The notes under the pieces: model-generated
The model's database searches: none
Told to the model about the DNA's origin: nothing
The model's input: only the letters and a program-made list of their open reading frames with translations
Made by a program: the position numbers and the translations under genes
Part shown: piece by piece, positions 19,660 through 28,561 of the stretch
How positions within the stretch are numbered: position 1 is the first letter of the stretch
Layout: each line of letters starts with the position of its first letter
NCBI GenBank assembly: GCA_046331425.1
Contig: JAXLQU010000001.1
Span: 494,594 to 558,593 of the forward strand
Length of the DNA stretch: 64,000 bases
From: JANNUT01 sp046331425
GTDB lineage: Bacteria > Acidobacteriota > Polarisedimenticolia > J045
Reading direction: 5' to 3'

Positions 19660-20430
19660 GTGATCGAGATCGTGGTGCTGGGGTCCGGCTCGCGCGGCAA
19701 CGCCACGCTGATTCGCTGCGGCACGTCGACGGTGTTGATCGACGCCGGATTCTCCACGCGTGAATTGTGCCGTCGCATGGAGGCTGTCGGGCAGGATCCC
19801 AAACGGATCGACCTGATCTTGCTAACGCACGAACACGGCGATCACATTGCAGGGCTGCGCACGTTCACGCGCCGCTTCGGCACGCCGGTGTACGGCACGG
19901 CCGGCACGCTCAATGCGTTGCAACGCGAGTTGGCCGATGCGCCCGACATCGTGCAGTTTCAAACCGGCGAGCCGTTTCAAGCCGGCTGCTTTACGGTGCA
20001 GGCGTTTCCGATTCCTCACGACGCGGTCGATCCGGTCGGTTTCGTGTTGACCGTGGAGGGTGCGACCGTGGGCTATGCCACCGACCTGGGCCATGTCACG
20101 CGCTTGGTCGAAGAACGGCTGCGAAACTGTGTGGCGCTGATCTTCGAGGCCAACCACGATCGCAAGATGCTGATGGATGGGCCGTATCCGTGGGTGACGA
20201 AGCAGCGCGTTGCCTCGCGTTTCGGCCACTTGAGCAATGACCATGCGGCTGCGACGTTGCCGCTGGTGGCGCGCGACGCCCGTGCCCTGGTGTTGGCGCA
20301 CTTGTCCGAAACCAACAACGATCCGACGCTGTGCCGCGCCACGGTCGAGCCGGCACTCCGCGCGGCGGGGCATCGCCTCGATGTGCATGTCGCTCCTCAA
20401 CACCGTCCGACCGAATGGGTGAGGTTGTAG
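19660..20430 (+). CDS. MBL-fold metallohydrolase (YycJ/WalJ-like)
   Basis: The 256-residue metallo-beta-lactamase-fold protein has the metal motif THEHGDH near residue 52, an N-terminal VVLGSGSRGNATLIR strand and FEANHDRKMLMDGPYPW, as in YycJ/WalJ-type hydrolases linked to DNA repair or cell-wall control in Bacillus. The start is GTG 19660, with GGAGGA six bases upstream. The substrate is unknown. It ends directly against purB. Confidence 0.88.
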   Translation: MIEIVVLGSGSRGNATLIRCGTSTVLIDAGFSTRELCRRMEAVGQDPKRIDLILLTHEHGDHIAGLRTFTRRFGTPVYGTAGTLNALQRELADAPDIVQFQTGEPFQAGCFTVQAFPIPHDAVDPVGFVLTVEGATVGYATDLGHVTRLVEERLRNCVALIFEANHDRKMLMDGPYPWVTKQRVASRFGHLSNDHAAATLPLVARDARALVLAHLSETNNDPTLCRATVEPALRAAGHRLDVHVAPQHRPTEWVRL

Positions 20431-21741
20431 ATGATCGAGCGTTACACCCGCGAAGTGATGGGCCGTCTGTTCACCGATCAGGCGCGCCTGGAAAATTGGC
20501 TCAAGGTCGAATTGGCGGCAACCGAGGTTCTGGCCGAACGCGGTATCGTCCCTGAGTCGGCCTTGGCCACGATTCGGAAGAAGGCCGTGGTCGACGTCGC
20601 TCGCGCCCTCGAAATCGAAAAGACTACCAATCACGACGTGATCGCCTTCGTGACGTCGGTGGCGGAGAAGATCGGCCCCGAGGGACGTCACCTGCATTGG
20701 GGATTGACCTCCAGCGACGTCGTCGATACGGCACTGGCACTGCAGTTGATCCAAGCGCTCGATTTGTTGATCGAGGACAGCGAGCAGCTCTTGGCTGCGC
20801 TGCGGATGCAGGCCGAAAGCTATGCCATGCAGCCGATGGTCGGCCGCACGCATGGTGTGCACGCCGAGCCGATCACCTTCGGACTGAAGATCGCGTCGTG
20901 GTATGCCGAGATCGCGCGCGGCCGCGAACGGTTGTCGCGAGCGCGTGAGACGGCCGCCTACGGCAAACTCTCCGGCGCGGTGGGCACCAACTCGCAACTC
21001 GATCCAGACATCGAAAAGGCGACGCTCGACAAACTCGGGCTGAAGGTCGAACCGGTGTCGACGCAGGTCGTCCCGCGCGATCGTCACGCCGAGGTGTTGT
21101 GCGCGCTGGCGCTCTTGGCGGCTGGGTTGGAGCGGATCGCCACCGAGATTCGCCACATGCAGCGCACCGAAGTGCGCGAGGTCGAGGAGCCGTTCGCAAA
21201 GGGCCAGAAAGGCTCGAGCGCGATGCCCCACAAACGCAATCCGATCTCGTGCGAGAACGTATCGGGCCTGGCGCGCGTGGTGCGCAGCAACGCCCTGGCT
21301 GCGCTACAGGACGTAGCGCTGTGGCACGAGCGCGACATCTCACACAGCTCCGTCGAGCGCGTGATCGTTCCTGACTCGTTCATCCTGCTCGACTTCATGC
21401 TGGCCCGAATGACGCGGGTCATCACTGGTCTTCACGTCTACCCCGACGCGATGGCGGCCAACCTCGAGCGCTCCCGCGGTTTCGTTTTCTCGCAAACGGT
21501 GTTGCTCAAGCTGGTCGAAGCCGGCTTGACCCGAGAGGACGCGTACTCTTTGGTGCAAGAGAACGCGATGAAGGTGTGGGCCAACGAATTTGCTGACCTC
21601 GACACCGCCTGCTTGGCCGATCCGCGAATCGTGACGTTGCTCGGCGAGAAAGGCGTGAATGAGGCGTTCGACTTGAAGCGGCTACTCCAGCACGTCCCGC
21701 GTATCATCAAGCGTGCGCTGAAAACGGGACCGAAACCCTGA
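20431..21741 (+). CDS. purB: Adenylosuccinate lyase
   Basis: PurB cleaves SAICAR to AICAR and adenylosuccinate to AMP. The fumarase/aspartase-superfamily signature GSSAMPHKRNP is at about residue 264. TTNHDVIAFV and the GLTSSDVVDTALAL segment, and GRTHGVHAEPITFGL (catalytic His), complete the active site. At 436 residues it is the Bacillus/Thermotoga-type length. It is the first of a purB-purF-purM-purN set; its stop shares a base with the purF ATG. Confidence 0.97.
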   Translation: MIERYTREVMGRLFTDQARLENWLKVELAATEVLAERGIVPESALATIRKKAVVDVARALEIEKTTNHDVIAFVTSVAEKIGPEGRHLHWGLTSSDVVDTALALQLIQALDLLIEDSEQLLAALRMQAESYAMQPMVGRTHGVHAEPITFGLKIASWYAEIARGRERLSRARETAAYGKLSGAVGTNSQLDPDIEKATLDKLGLKVEPVSTQVVPRDRHAEVLCALALLAAGLERIATEIRHMQRTEVREVEEPFAKGQKGSSAMPHKRNPISCENVSGLARVVRSNALAALQDVALWHERDISHSSVERVIVPDSFILLDFMLARMTRVITGLHVYPDAMAANLERSRGFVFSQTVLLKLVEAGLTREDAYSLVQENAMKVWANEFADLDTACLADPRIVTLLGEKGVNEAFDLKRLLQHVPRIIKRALKTGPKP

Positions 21742-23156
21742 TGAACGCGAACTTCCTCAGGTCATGGCGCGACGAGTGCGGGGTTGCCGCCGTCTACGGC
21801 CATCCCGAGGCGGCCAATCTGGTCTATCTCGCACTGTACGCACTGCAGCATCGGGGGCAGGAGTCGGCCGGGATCGTCAGTGCCGACGCCGGAAGACTGA
21901 TCCGCCACGTCGGCATGGGCTTGGTCGCCGATATCTTCGCGCCCGCAGTCCTGGCCAAACTACCCGGTCGCCACGCCATCGGTCACGTGCGCTACGGAAC
22001 GGCCGGCGGCTCCGTGATCGAGAACGCGCAACCGTTGCTGATGTCGCATCGGAAGGGGGGCGTGGCCCTGGCGCACAACGGGAACCTGGTCAACGCCAAT
22101 CAACTGCGCACCTCACTCGAAAACGAGGGGGCGATCTTCCGCTCCAGCGCCGATACCGAATCACTATTGCACCTGATCGCTCGTAGCCGTGCCGCCGACA
22201 CCGAGGCGCGATTGGTCGAAGCGCTCGAGCAGGCGCAGGGCGCGTATTCGATGGCGGTGATGGACGGTCAGCGGCTGATCGCCGTGCGCGACCCGCATGG
22301 CTTCAGGCCGTTGTCGCTCGGCCGCTTGCCCGGAGGCGAGCCGGTGATCGCCAGTGAAAGCTGCGCCTTCGATCTGATCGGTGCACGGCTCGAACGTGAC
22401 ATCGCACCGGGAGAAATGTTGGTGATCGGCCCGGGCAGTCGCGAGGAATCGTATTTCCCACTGCCGGTCGTCACGCCGCACCCCTGCATCTTCGAGTACG
22501 TCTACTTCTCGCGGCCCGACAGCGTGATCTACGGTCGACCCGTCAGCGAGGTGCGTCGCGCACTCGGCGTCGAAGTCGCCAAGGAGCATCCGGTGGACGC
22601 CGATCTGGTCGCGCCGGTTCCCGACAGCGGCGTGCCGGCCGCCACCGGTTTTGCGCATCAGTCCAACCTGCCGTTCGACTTCGCGCTGGTTCGCAATCAC
22701 TACGTCGGCCGCACCTTCATCGAGCCGGCGCAGTCGATTCGTCACTTCGGTGTGAAGGTCAAACTCAACGCGGTGCGCGCGCTCTGCGGCGGGCGACGCG
22801 TGGTCCTGGTCGACGACAGCCTGGTACGCGGCACGACCATGGCAAAAATCGTCAGCATGATTCGTTTGGCCGGCGCACGTGAGGTCCATGTGCGCATCAG
22901 TTGCCCGCCGACGATCGCGCCCTGTTACTACGGTGTCGACACACCGGATCGCGAAGAGTTGATCGCCTCGCACACACCACAGGAGGGGATTCGGCGTTTC
23001 ATCGGCGCCGACTCGCTCGGGTACCTCTCACTGGAAGGGATGTTGCGCGCGGTCGGTTCCTCGCCCGGCCCGTTCTGCACGGCGTGTTACACCGATCACT
23101 ACCCTGTGCCGGTGACCGATCCTCTCGAGCACAAGCGCGAGGCGCGCTCGCCCTGA
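21741..23156 (+). CDS. purF: Amidophosphoribosyltransferase
   Basis: PurF makes 5-phosphoribosylamine from PRPP and glutamine, the committed purine step. The catalytic Cys13 in RDECGVAAVYG suggests a propeptide of about 12 residues that must be removed. The glutaminase (residues 13-240) is followed by the PRTase domain with the PRPP loop VVLVDDSLVRGTT. Cysteines in PHPCIFEYVYF, ISCPPTIAPC and FCTACYTDH match the 4Fe-4S, propeptide-type enzyme known from Bacillus. Length 471 is normal. Confidence 0.97.
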   Translation: MNANFLRSWRDECGVAAVYGHPEAANLVYLALYALQHRGQESAGIVSADAGRLIRHVGMGLVADIFAPAVLAKLPGRHAIGHVRYGTAGGSVIENAQPLLMSHRKGGVALAHNGNLVNANQLRTSLENEGAIFRSSADTESLLHLIARSRAADTEARLVEALEQAQGAYSMAVMDGQRLIAVRDPHGFRPLSLGRLPGGEPVIASESCAFDLIGARLERDIAPGEMLVIGPGSREESYFPLPVVTPHPCIFEYVYFSRPDSVIYGRPVSEVRRALGVEVAKEHPVDADLVAPVPDSGVPAATGFAHQSNLPFDFALVRNHYVGRTFIEPAQSIRHFGVKVKLNAVRALCGGRRVVLVDDSLVRGTTMAKIVSMIRLAGAREVHVRISCPPTIAPCYYGVDTPDREELIASHTPQEGIRRFIGADSLGYLSLEGMLRAVGSSPGPFCTACYTDHYPVPVTDPLEHKREARSP

Positions 23157-23164
23157 AATCGGCC

Positions 23165-23176
23165 CATAATCCCGCC
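23165..23176 (+). promoter_or_regulatory. Candidate -10 plus CCCGCC discriminator before purM
   Basis: CATAAT is followed immediately by CCCGCC, nine bases after the purF stop and 45 bases before the purM start. It would let purM-purN be transcribed separately from purB-purF. No good -35 is seen. Confidence 0.5.
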
Positions 23177-23220
23177 GGTCGCTCGGCCGGGATCGCCCCG
23201 TGCCGTCGTGGAGTGTGCTT

Positions 23221-24279
23221 GTGAACCCCGGCAATGAACAAGACTCGATCACGTACAAACACTCGGGCGTCGACATCGACGCGCAAGACGACGCGCTGGC
23301 GCGCATCAAGCGCCACCTGGCCTCGACCAAAACTCCTGGCGTTTTGTCCGATCTGGGCTCATTCGGCGGGCTGTTCGCATCGCCCCAGAATGTCGTCGAT
23401 CCGGTGCTGGTCTCGAGCATGGATGGAGTCGGCACCAAGCTGATGGTCGCGTGGAAGGCCAATCGTCATGACACGGTGGGGGCCTGCTTGGTCAACCACT
23501 GCGTCAACGACATCTTGGTGATGGGAGCTCGGCCGCTGTTCTTCTTGGACTATTTCGCTACCGCCAAGCTCGATCCAGCGGTGCTGGAGGCAGTGGTCGC
23601 TGGAATCGCGCGCGCGTGTCGTGAAAACAACTGTGCGTTGATCGGTGGCGAAACCGCTGAGTTGCCCGAGATGTACAAACCGGGCGAGTACGATCTGGCC
23701 GGCACGATCGTCGGTCTGGTCGCCAAGCGCGCGATCTTGGATGGGTCGCGCGTCAAAGCCGGCGACATCGTCTTCGGTTTGAAATCATCCGGATTGCACA
23801 CCAACGGCTACTCGCTGGCGCGACGCGTGGTGTTCGAGCGCCTGGGCTTGACTTTCAACGACCCGATGCCGGGCACCGGGGTCAGTGTGGCCGACGCGCT
23901 GCTGGCCGTTCATCGTTCGTACTACCCGCTGTTGGCGTCGCCCTTGGAGCAGAGCCTCGTCGCCGCACTGGCGCACATTACCGGCGGCGGTTTGACCGAC
24001 AATCTACCGCGCGTTCTACCTTCCGCACTCGATGCCGAACTGCAACTCGGAAGTTGGGAGATACCGGGATTGTTCCGCACGCTGATCGAGGTCGGTAAGG
24101 TACCGCAGGAGGATGCACTGCGAACCTTCAACCTCGGCGTGGGGATGGTCGCCATCGTGGCGGAGCGCGATGCCGATGCGTTTAGCGCGGCCATGTCGTT
24201 GCACGACGAGCTGCCGATGCCGATCGGCAGGATCGTCCCGGGGCAGCGGCGTGTCACCTATCGCGGAGTGCTGGTGTGA
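23221..24279 (+). CDS. purM: Phosphoribosylformylglycinamidine cyclo-ligase
   Basis: PurM (AIR synthetase) closes the imidazole ring of the purine precursor using ATP. Motifs: YKHSGVDIDAQDDALARIK at the N-terminus, SSMDGVGTKLMVA, VNDILVMGARPLFFLDYFA, GGETAELPEMY and SSGLHTNGYSLAR. GTG 23221 is chosen because GGAG lies seven bases upstream; a GTG at 23200 is in frame but has no ribosome site. Length 352 is typical. The stop overlaps purN by four bases. Confidence 0.97.
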   Translation: MNPGNEQDSITYKHSGVDIDAQDDALARIKRHLASTKTPGVLSDLGSFGGLFASPQNVVDPVLVSSMDGVGTKLMVAWKANRHDTVGACLVNHCVNDILVMGARPLFFLDYFATAKLDPAVLEAVVAGIARACRENNCALIGGETAELPEMYKPGEYDLAGTIVGLVAKRAILDGSRVKAGDIVFGLKSSGLHTNGYSLARRVVFERLGLTFNDPMPGTGVSVADALLAVHRSYYPLLASPLEQSLVAALAHITGGGLTDNLPRVLPSALDAELQLGSWEIPGLFRTLIEVGKVPQEDALRTFNLGVGMVAIVAERDADAFSAAMSLHDELPMPIGRIVPGQRRVTYRGVLV

Positions 24280-24914
24280 CCAAGGTCGGTGTTTTGATCT
24301 CCGGTCGCGGCAGCAACTTGGTGGCGCTCTTGGCCGAGACTCGCGCCGGCCGCATACCGGCCGAGATCGCGCTCGTGATCAGCAACAACCGTTCGGCCCC
24401 CGGGCTTCAGAAAGCGCGCTCTTTTGGCGCTCCAGTCGTCGTGATCGAGGCAACTCCCGCGATGTCGCGCGAGCAGCATGATGAGGCGGTGGCGCTGGCG
24501 CTCGAGGCGGCGGGAGTGACGCTCGTCTGCCTCGCAGGGTACATGCGGATTCTCTCGGCACGATTCGTCGAAAACCATCTGGGCCGCTTGCTCAACATTC
24601 ACCCGTCGTTGTTGCCTGCATTCCCAGGGTTGCACCCACAACGCCAAGCACTGGAGGCCGGCGTCACGATTGCAGGGTGCACCGTGCACTACGTCACGCC
24701 AAAGGTCGATGCCGGTCCCATCATCGCGCAAGCCGCGGTGCCGGTGCTGCCCGGCGATGACGAAGTCAGACTCTCCGAGCGGATCTTGGCGCAAGAGCAT
24801 CGGCTCTATCCGCGCGCACTCGATGCGGTTTGTCGCGGTCACGTGCGATGGGAAGCGGGGCGCGTGGTTCGCGAGGGCACACTGCTCGCCGCACCGGGCT
24901 CGTTGCTCTCGTAA
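24276..24914 (+). CDS. purN: Phosphoribosylglycinamide formyltransferase
   Basis: PurN transfers a formyl group from 10-formyltetrahydrofolate to GAR. The N-terminal GVLISGRGSNL is the GAR-binding loop. Catalytic Asn, His and Asp lie in LLNIHPSLLPAFPGLHPQ and TVHYVTPKVDAGPII. Length 212 is normal. The last 25 residues (REGTLLAAPGSLLS) extend a little past the E. coli enzyme. It is coupled to purM through a GTGA overlap. Confidence 0.96.
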   Translation: MTKVGVLISGRGSNLVALLAETRAGRIPAEIALVISNNRSAPGLQKARSFGAPVVVIEATPAMSREQHDEAVALALEAAGVTLVCLAGYMRILSARFVENHLGRLLNIHPSLLPAFPGLHPQRQALEAGVTIAGCTVHYVTPKVDAGPIIAQAAVPVLPGDDEVRLSERILAQEHRLYPRALDAVCRGHVRWEAGRVVREGTLLAAPGSLLS

Positions 24915-24961
24915 CGTCTGCAGCCAGAGCGGTACCTCTCGCCCCCGCAATCGAGTCGGCA

Positions 24962-24985
24962 CGACGCGTGCTTCACGACGCGTCG
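24962..24985 (+). promoter_or_regulatory. Hairpin directly upstream of the radC ribosome site
   Basis: A perfect 8-bp stem (CGACGCGT/ACGCGTCG) with an 8-base loop ends one base before the AAGGAG site of radC. It may terminate the pur operon or influence radC translation; no T-run follows, so the terminator role is uncertain. Confidence 0.5.
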
Positions 24986-24996
24986 AAGGAGACTCG

Positions 24997-25686
24997 ATGA
25001 CCGATGCGTCCGCTCTGATTCCTATCCCACCGCGTTGTCGCGAAGCGCTCTTGGCGTTGGGTGCCGCGCAACTCGACGACGCCACCCTGCTGGCGATCCT
25101 GATCGGCACCGGCAGCGCCGGTCGCAACGCCGAGTCGATCGCGCGTGGGTTGTTGCTAGAAGTAGGCGGGCTCAGCGCCTTGGCGGCCCTCGACCCGCGC
25201 CAGATCGCGCGGCAGCGCGGGCTCGGCACCGTGCGCGCGGCAAGGCTCGCCGCGGCGTTCGAACTCGGACGCCGATTGTCCGCCGCACCGGACGTGCGTC
25301 GCTTGCCGATCCGATCGCCCGAAGAGGCGCTGCGCTGCGTGCCCGACCTCGTGGACGCGACGCGTGAGCACTTGGTGGGGCTGTACCTCGATGGACAGGG
25401 TCGGCTGATCGCGCGCGAGACACTGGCGATCGGCTCGTTGAATGTAGCGCGCGCCACGCCGCGCGATGTGCTCGAGCCGGCACTTCGTACCTTGGCCGCG
25501 GCGTTTCTGTTGTTGCACAACCACCCCTCGGGAAGCCCGGAGCCGAGCGAGGATGACCGGCGATTCACGCGCACTATCGGACGCGCGGGAACACTGTTTG
25601 GTGTGCCTTTGTACGATCACGTGATCGTGGCTCGCGAAGGATTCGTGTCGTTGCGCGCGCGCGGTGTTGTTTGGGAAGGGAGCTGA
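24997..25686 (+). CDS. radC: RadC family JAB/MPN-domain protein
   Basis: A 229-residue RadC-family (UPF0758) protein. The N-terminal helical region has an HhH-like segment (LAALDPRQIARQRGLGTVRAA), and the C-terminal JAB domain carries the metal site HNHPSGSPEPSEDD near residue 173. The original radiation-repair role of RadC in E. coli was a misassignment, so the activity is unknown. ATG 24997 follows AAGGAG at a normal distance. Length matches the family. Confidence 0.93.
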   Translation: MTDASALIPIPPRCREALLALGAAQLDDATLLAILIGTGSAGRNAESIARGLLLEVGGLSALAALDPRQIARQRGLGTVRAARLAAAFELGRRLSAAPDVRRLPIRSPEEALRCVPDLVDATREHLVGLYLDGQGRLIARETLAIGSLNVARATPRDVLEPALRTLAAAFLLLHNHPSGSPEPSEDDRRFTRTIGRAGTLFGVPLYDHVIVAREGFVSLRARGVVWEGS

Positions 25687-25753
25687 CCGTCTCCGCCGCA
25701 CCGGGCCTAGAGCTGGAAAATAGCCGGTCGCGTGCGACCTGCGAGATCGGCAT

Positions 25754-25765
25754 TAAACTCCCGCC
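25754..25765 (+). promoter_or_regulatory. Candidate -10 and CCCGCC abutting the CpeT start codon
   Basis: TAAACT is followed by CCCGCC and then directly by ATG 25766. The -10 ends six bases before the ATG, which places transcription start at or next to the start codon and implies a leaderless mRNA. No ribosome-binding site is present in between. Confidence 0.5.
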
Positions 25766-26593
25766 ATGCTCAATCGACCCGCTTCGAACCTTTCGACATT
25801 CCGCTTCCGAATCGGCGCCGCATCGACGACGCGCCTGGTCGCCGGCCTGATCGTTCTTGCGTTTGCCGCACAGTCTTCAGCGACGGCCGCCACGCAGCCC
25901 GATGAGTCGTCCGTTGCGAAACCGCCCCCCGCGACACCCGACGCCACGTTGCCTGCGGCGACCAGGCCGTCTGCCTCGAAGCCACTGTCCACGGACCCGG
26001 CGAAGACAACGCCCGAAAGCGATCTGTTGTCGCCGATCGCGCCGGCCGATGCGGCAGCCGAGGTCGCGGCGCTGTTGAGCGGCAACTTCACCTCAGCAGA
26101 GCAAGCGAAGGAAGACAAGGAGTACCGCGACATTCATCTGAGCGTGGCGCCCGCCTGGACCGACCGCACCGACGGCCACTGGCTGTATGTCGAGCAAGCG
26201 GTTGCCACCGCGCTCGATCGACCTTACCGGCAGCGCGTCTATCACATCGTTCCGGGCCCGGACGGCACCGTGATCAGCGAGATCTGGTTATTGCCCGGCG
26301 ACAACGCACGCTTCGTCGGTCAGTACAAACAGCCCAAACCATTGGAAGGAATAACGCCGCAAGAGTTGAAGCGTATGGAAGGGTGTGAAGTGCGGCTTTC
26401 CCGCATCGCACCGCACCGCTATCAAGGTTCGACTCCGGATCGATCCTGCAAGTCCAACCGCGAGGGGGCGGTCTTCACCACATCGATCGTGACGCTCAGT
26501 CAGAGCGGCATCGACTCATGGGATCGAGGGTGGGACGACGCCGGCTTACAGGTCTGGGGCGCGGTGTCGGGGCCGTACAAGTTTCGACGATGA
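25766..26593 (+). CDS. Exported CpeT/CpcT-family protein
   Basis: The 275-residue protein has a signal peptide (LVAGLIVLAFAAQSSATA) and a Pro/Thr/Ala-rich linker to about residue 90. The domain after it (VAALLSGNFTSAEQAKED; GHWLYVEQAVATALDRPYRQR; LKRMEGCEVRLSRI; SCKSNREGAVFTTS; GLQVWGAVSGPYKFR) matches the CpeT/CpcT fold, known in cyanobacteria as phycobilin lyases. No phycobilisome genes are here, so another hydrophobic ligand is likely. The promoter overlaps the 5' end. Its stop overlaps the next ATG by four bases. Confidence 0.85.
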   Translation: MLNRPASNLSTFRFRIGAASTTRLVAGLIVLAFAAQSSATAATQPDESSVAKPPPATPDATLPAATRPSASKPLSTDPAKTTPESDLLSPIAPADAAAEVAALLSGNFTSAEQAKEDKEYRDIHLSVAPAWTDRTDGHWLYVEQAVATALDRPYRQRVYHIVPGPDGTVISEIWLLPGDNARFVGQYKQPKPLEGITPQELKRMEGCEVRLSRIAPHRYQGSTPDRSCKSNREGAVFTTSIVTLSQSGIDSWDRGWDDAGLQVWGAVSGPYKFRR

Positions 26594-27369
26594 CGCGGCG
26601 CGGACCCGGTGAGGTATCACTCGAGCGGGCGCTGTCGAAGATGGGCTACGCCTCGCGGACCGAGGCCCGCCGCCTGATCAAGGATGGGCGGGTGGCGCTC
26701 GACGGCGTGGTGGTGCGCGATCCCGGCGCACCGGTGGTGCCCGAACGGGTCAAGGTCAAGATCGATGGTGCCGCGCAACAGCGCACGCAGCGCACACAGA
26801 CGCTGATGTTGCACAAACCACCGGGCACCGTGGTGACGCGCCGCGATCCGGAAGGCCGGCCGACTGTCTTCACACTGCTCGGCGAGCAGCGGCTCAAACT
26901 CGAAGCGGTCGGTCGGCTCGACATGATGACCACCGGGTTGTTGCTGTTTACCAACGACACGCGCTTCAGCGATTGGTTGACCGATCCGGCCAGCGGTGTG
27001 ATCCGACGCTACAGCGTGGTGGTGCGCGGCAATCTCGATCAACGCGCCGCTCAGAAGCTCTGTGACGGTGTCGAGGATCGGGGCGAGACTCTCTGCGCCG
27101 AGTCGGTCGAGGTGCGAAAACGCTCGGCTCGCGAGAGTCACGCGGTGGTCGAGTTGGTCGAGGGGAAGAATCGCGAGATCCGCCGGATGTTCGCGGCGCT
27201 CGGGTTCGAGACGACCAAGCTCAAGCGGCTCGCTTTCGGTGGGCTGGCGCTGGGGAACCTGCGTGCCGGCGAGTGGCGCGAGGTCACCGGGGAGGAGTTG
27301 GCTGCCGCCTTTCCTGGCGCTCGCAGCCGGACCGCCGGCCCGACACGCAGACCTCGTTCCAACGGTTAA
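26590..27369 (+). CDS. rluB: RsuA/RluB-family pseudouridine synthase with S4 domain
   Basis: The 259-residue protein has an N-terminal S4 RNA-binding domain (SLERALSKMGYASRTEARRL), then the RsuA-type catalytic core. GRLDMMTTGLLLFTND holds the catalytic Asp. The family motif EGKNREIRRMFAALG is present. It modifies uridine in large-subunit (RluB/E) or small-subunit (RsuA) rRNA; RluB is favoured by overall pattern but not certain. ATG 26590 overlaps the CpeT stop, so it is translationally coupled. Confidence 0.9.
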   Translation: MTRRGPGEVSLERALSKMGYASRTEARRLIKDGRVALDGVVVRDPGAPVVPERVKVKIDGAAQQRTQRTQTLMLHKPPGTVVTRRDPEGRPTVFTLLGEQRLKLEAVGRLDMMTTGLLLFTNDTRFSDWLTDPASGVIRRYSVVVRGNLDQRAAQKLCDGVEDRGETLCAESVEVRKRSARESHAVVELVEGKNREIRRMFAALGFETTKLKRLAFGGLALGNLRAGEWREVTGEELAAAFPGARSRTAGPTRRPRSNG

Positions 27370-27372
27370 ACT
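27367..27372 (+). promoter_or_regulatory. Candidate -10 (TAAACT) upstream of trpS
   Basis: TAAACT overlaps the stop codon of the pseudouridine synthase and is followed by CTCCGG, close to the TAAACT-CCCGCC seen at 25754. The trpS start is 122 bases downstream, leaving a long leader if used. Confidence 0.35.
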
Positions 27373-27493
27373 CTCCGGCCCCTCGAGCCCGCGAGCAGCG
27401 ATGGCTGGGCCGGTTCTCGGAGGGGGCCTTCGAGCCGTCACCGAGCTGCCGAAAAACAGCGCGAGGCGCGCGATCAGCGACTGAGGAGTCTTC

Positions 27494-28561
27494 GTGGAAG
27501 AGCCACAGCAACGACCACCCGAGCAACCGCGTCCGGTGACGCGGATCTTCAGCGGTATGCAACCGTCCGGCGAGCTGCACCTAGGAAACTGGCTCGGGGC
27601 GCTAGCCAACTGGGTCGAGATGCAGAAGCGCTTGCCCTGCATCTTCGCTGTCGTCGATCTGCACGCCCTGACGCAAGGTTTCTCGGCCGATGAGATGCGC
27701 GCTCGGATTCATGACATGGCGCTCGGTTGGCTAGCCGCCGGGCTCGATCCCGAAAGATGCACGATGTATGTGCAATCGACGATCCCCGAGCACTCCGAGT
27801 TGATGTGGGTACTCAACACACTCGCACCGATCGGCTCGCTGGAGCGAATGACACAGTTCAAGGAGAAAGCGCAGAACCAACCCGAGAACCTCAACGCTGG
27901 GATCCTCAACTACCCCGTACTCCAAGCCGCCGATATCTTGCTCTACCACGCCGATGGCGTTCCGGTCGGTGAAGACCAACTCCAGCACTTGGAACTGACG
28001 CGCGAGATCGCACGCAAATTCAACAACCGCTACGGCGAGCTGTTTCCAGAACCGCAACCGCTGTTGTCACCGGCGCCGCGCGTGATGGGTCTGGACGGCG
28101 AACGCAAGATGTCGAAGAGCTTGGGGAATCACATCGGTCTGAACGACTCGCCCGAGTTGGTGTGGGAAAAGCTGGCGCCCGCCAAGACCGACGTGCGCCG
28201 GGTCCGTCGCACCGATCCTGGTGTCCCCGAGGACTGCAATATCTTCAGCTATCACCGCTTCTTCTCATCCGCTGACGAGCAGCAGTGGGCGGCGGAGGGT
28301 TGCCGCAGCGCAGGGATCGGCTGTCGCGACTGCAAGCAGGTCGTGGCCAAGAACATCAACACCGTGCTTGCGCCGATGCGTGAGCGACGTGCCGAACTCG
28401 AGCGGCTGCCGAGCCGAGTCGATCAAGTGCTCCAGGCCGGTACCGCGGCGCTTCGTCCGATTGCACGCGACACCATGACGCGGACGCGCGAACTGCTGGG
28501 CCTCCCTACGTCGGAACGATACGGCGCCGCGGCGGCGGGATCCGCGGGGGGTAAGCCGTGA
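27494..28561 (+). CDS. trpS: Tryptophanyl-tRNA synthetase, probable 4Fe-4S type
   Basis: TrpRS charges tRNA(Trp). The class I signature is PSGELHLGNWLGAL (HLGN for HIGH) and KMSKSLGNH. Residues about 239-272 carry four cysteines, C-x21-C-x6-C-x2-C (DCNIF, GCRS, GCRD, DCKQ), close to the C-x22-C-x6-C-x2-C cluster motif known in Thermotoga maritima TrpRS, where it binds a 4Fe-4S cluster contacting the anticodon. Length 355 is near family values. The GTG start is preceded by GAGGAGTC. It overlaps tyrS by four bases, so the two tRNA synthetases form an operon. Confidence 0.96.
   Translation: MEEPQQRPPEQPRPVTRIFSGMQPSGELHLGNWLGALANWVEMQKRLPCIFAVVDLHALTQGFSADEMRARIHDMALGWLAAGLDPERCTMYVQSTIPEHSELMWVLNTLAPIGSLERMTQFKEKAQNQPENLNAGILNYPVLQAADILLYHADGVPVGEDQLQHLELTREIARKFNNRYGELFPEPQPLLSPAPRVMGLDGERKMSKSLGNHIGLNDSPELVWEKLAPAKTDVRRVRRTDPGVPEDCNIFSYHRFFSSADEQQWAAEGCRSAGIGCRDCKQVVAKNINTVLAPMRERRAELERLPSRVDQVLQAGTAALRPIARDTMTRTRELLGLPTSERYGAAAAGSAGGKP

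Noticed and set aside
17870..21231. Long minus-strand frames (429 and 469 codons) opposite the M16 peptidase and purB
   Set aside because: Both are antisense to well-recognised enzymes and show no motif or ribosome site of their own.
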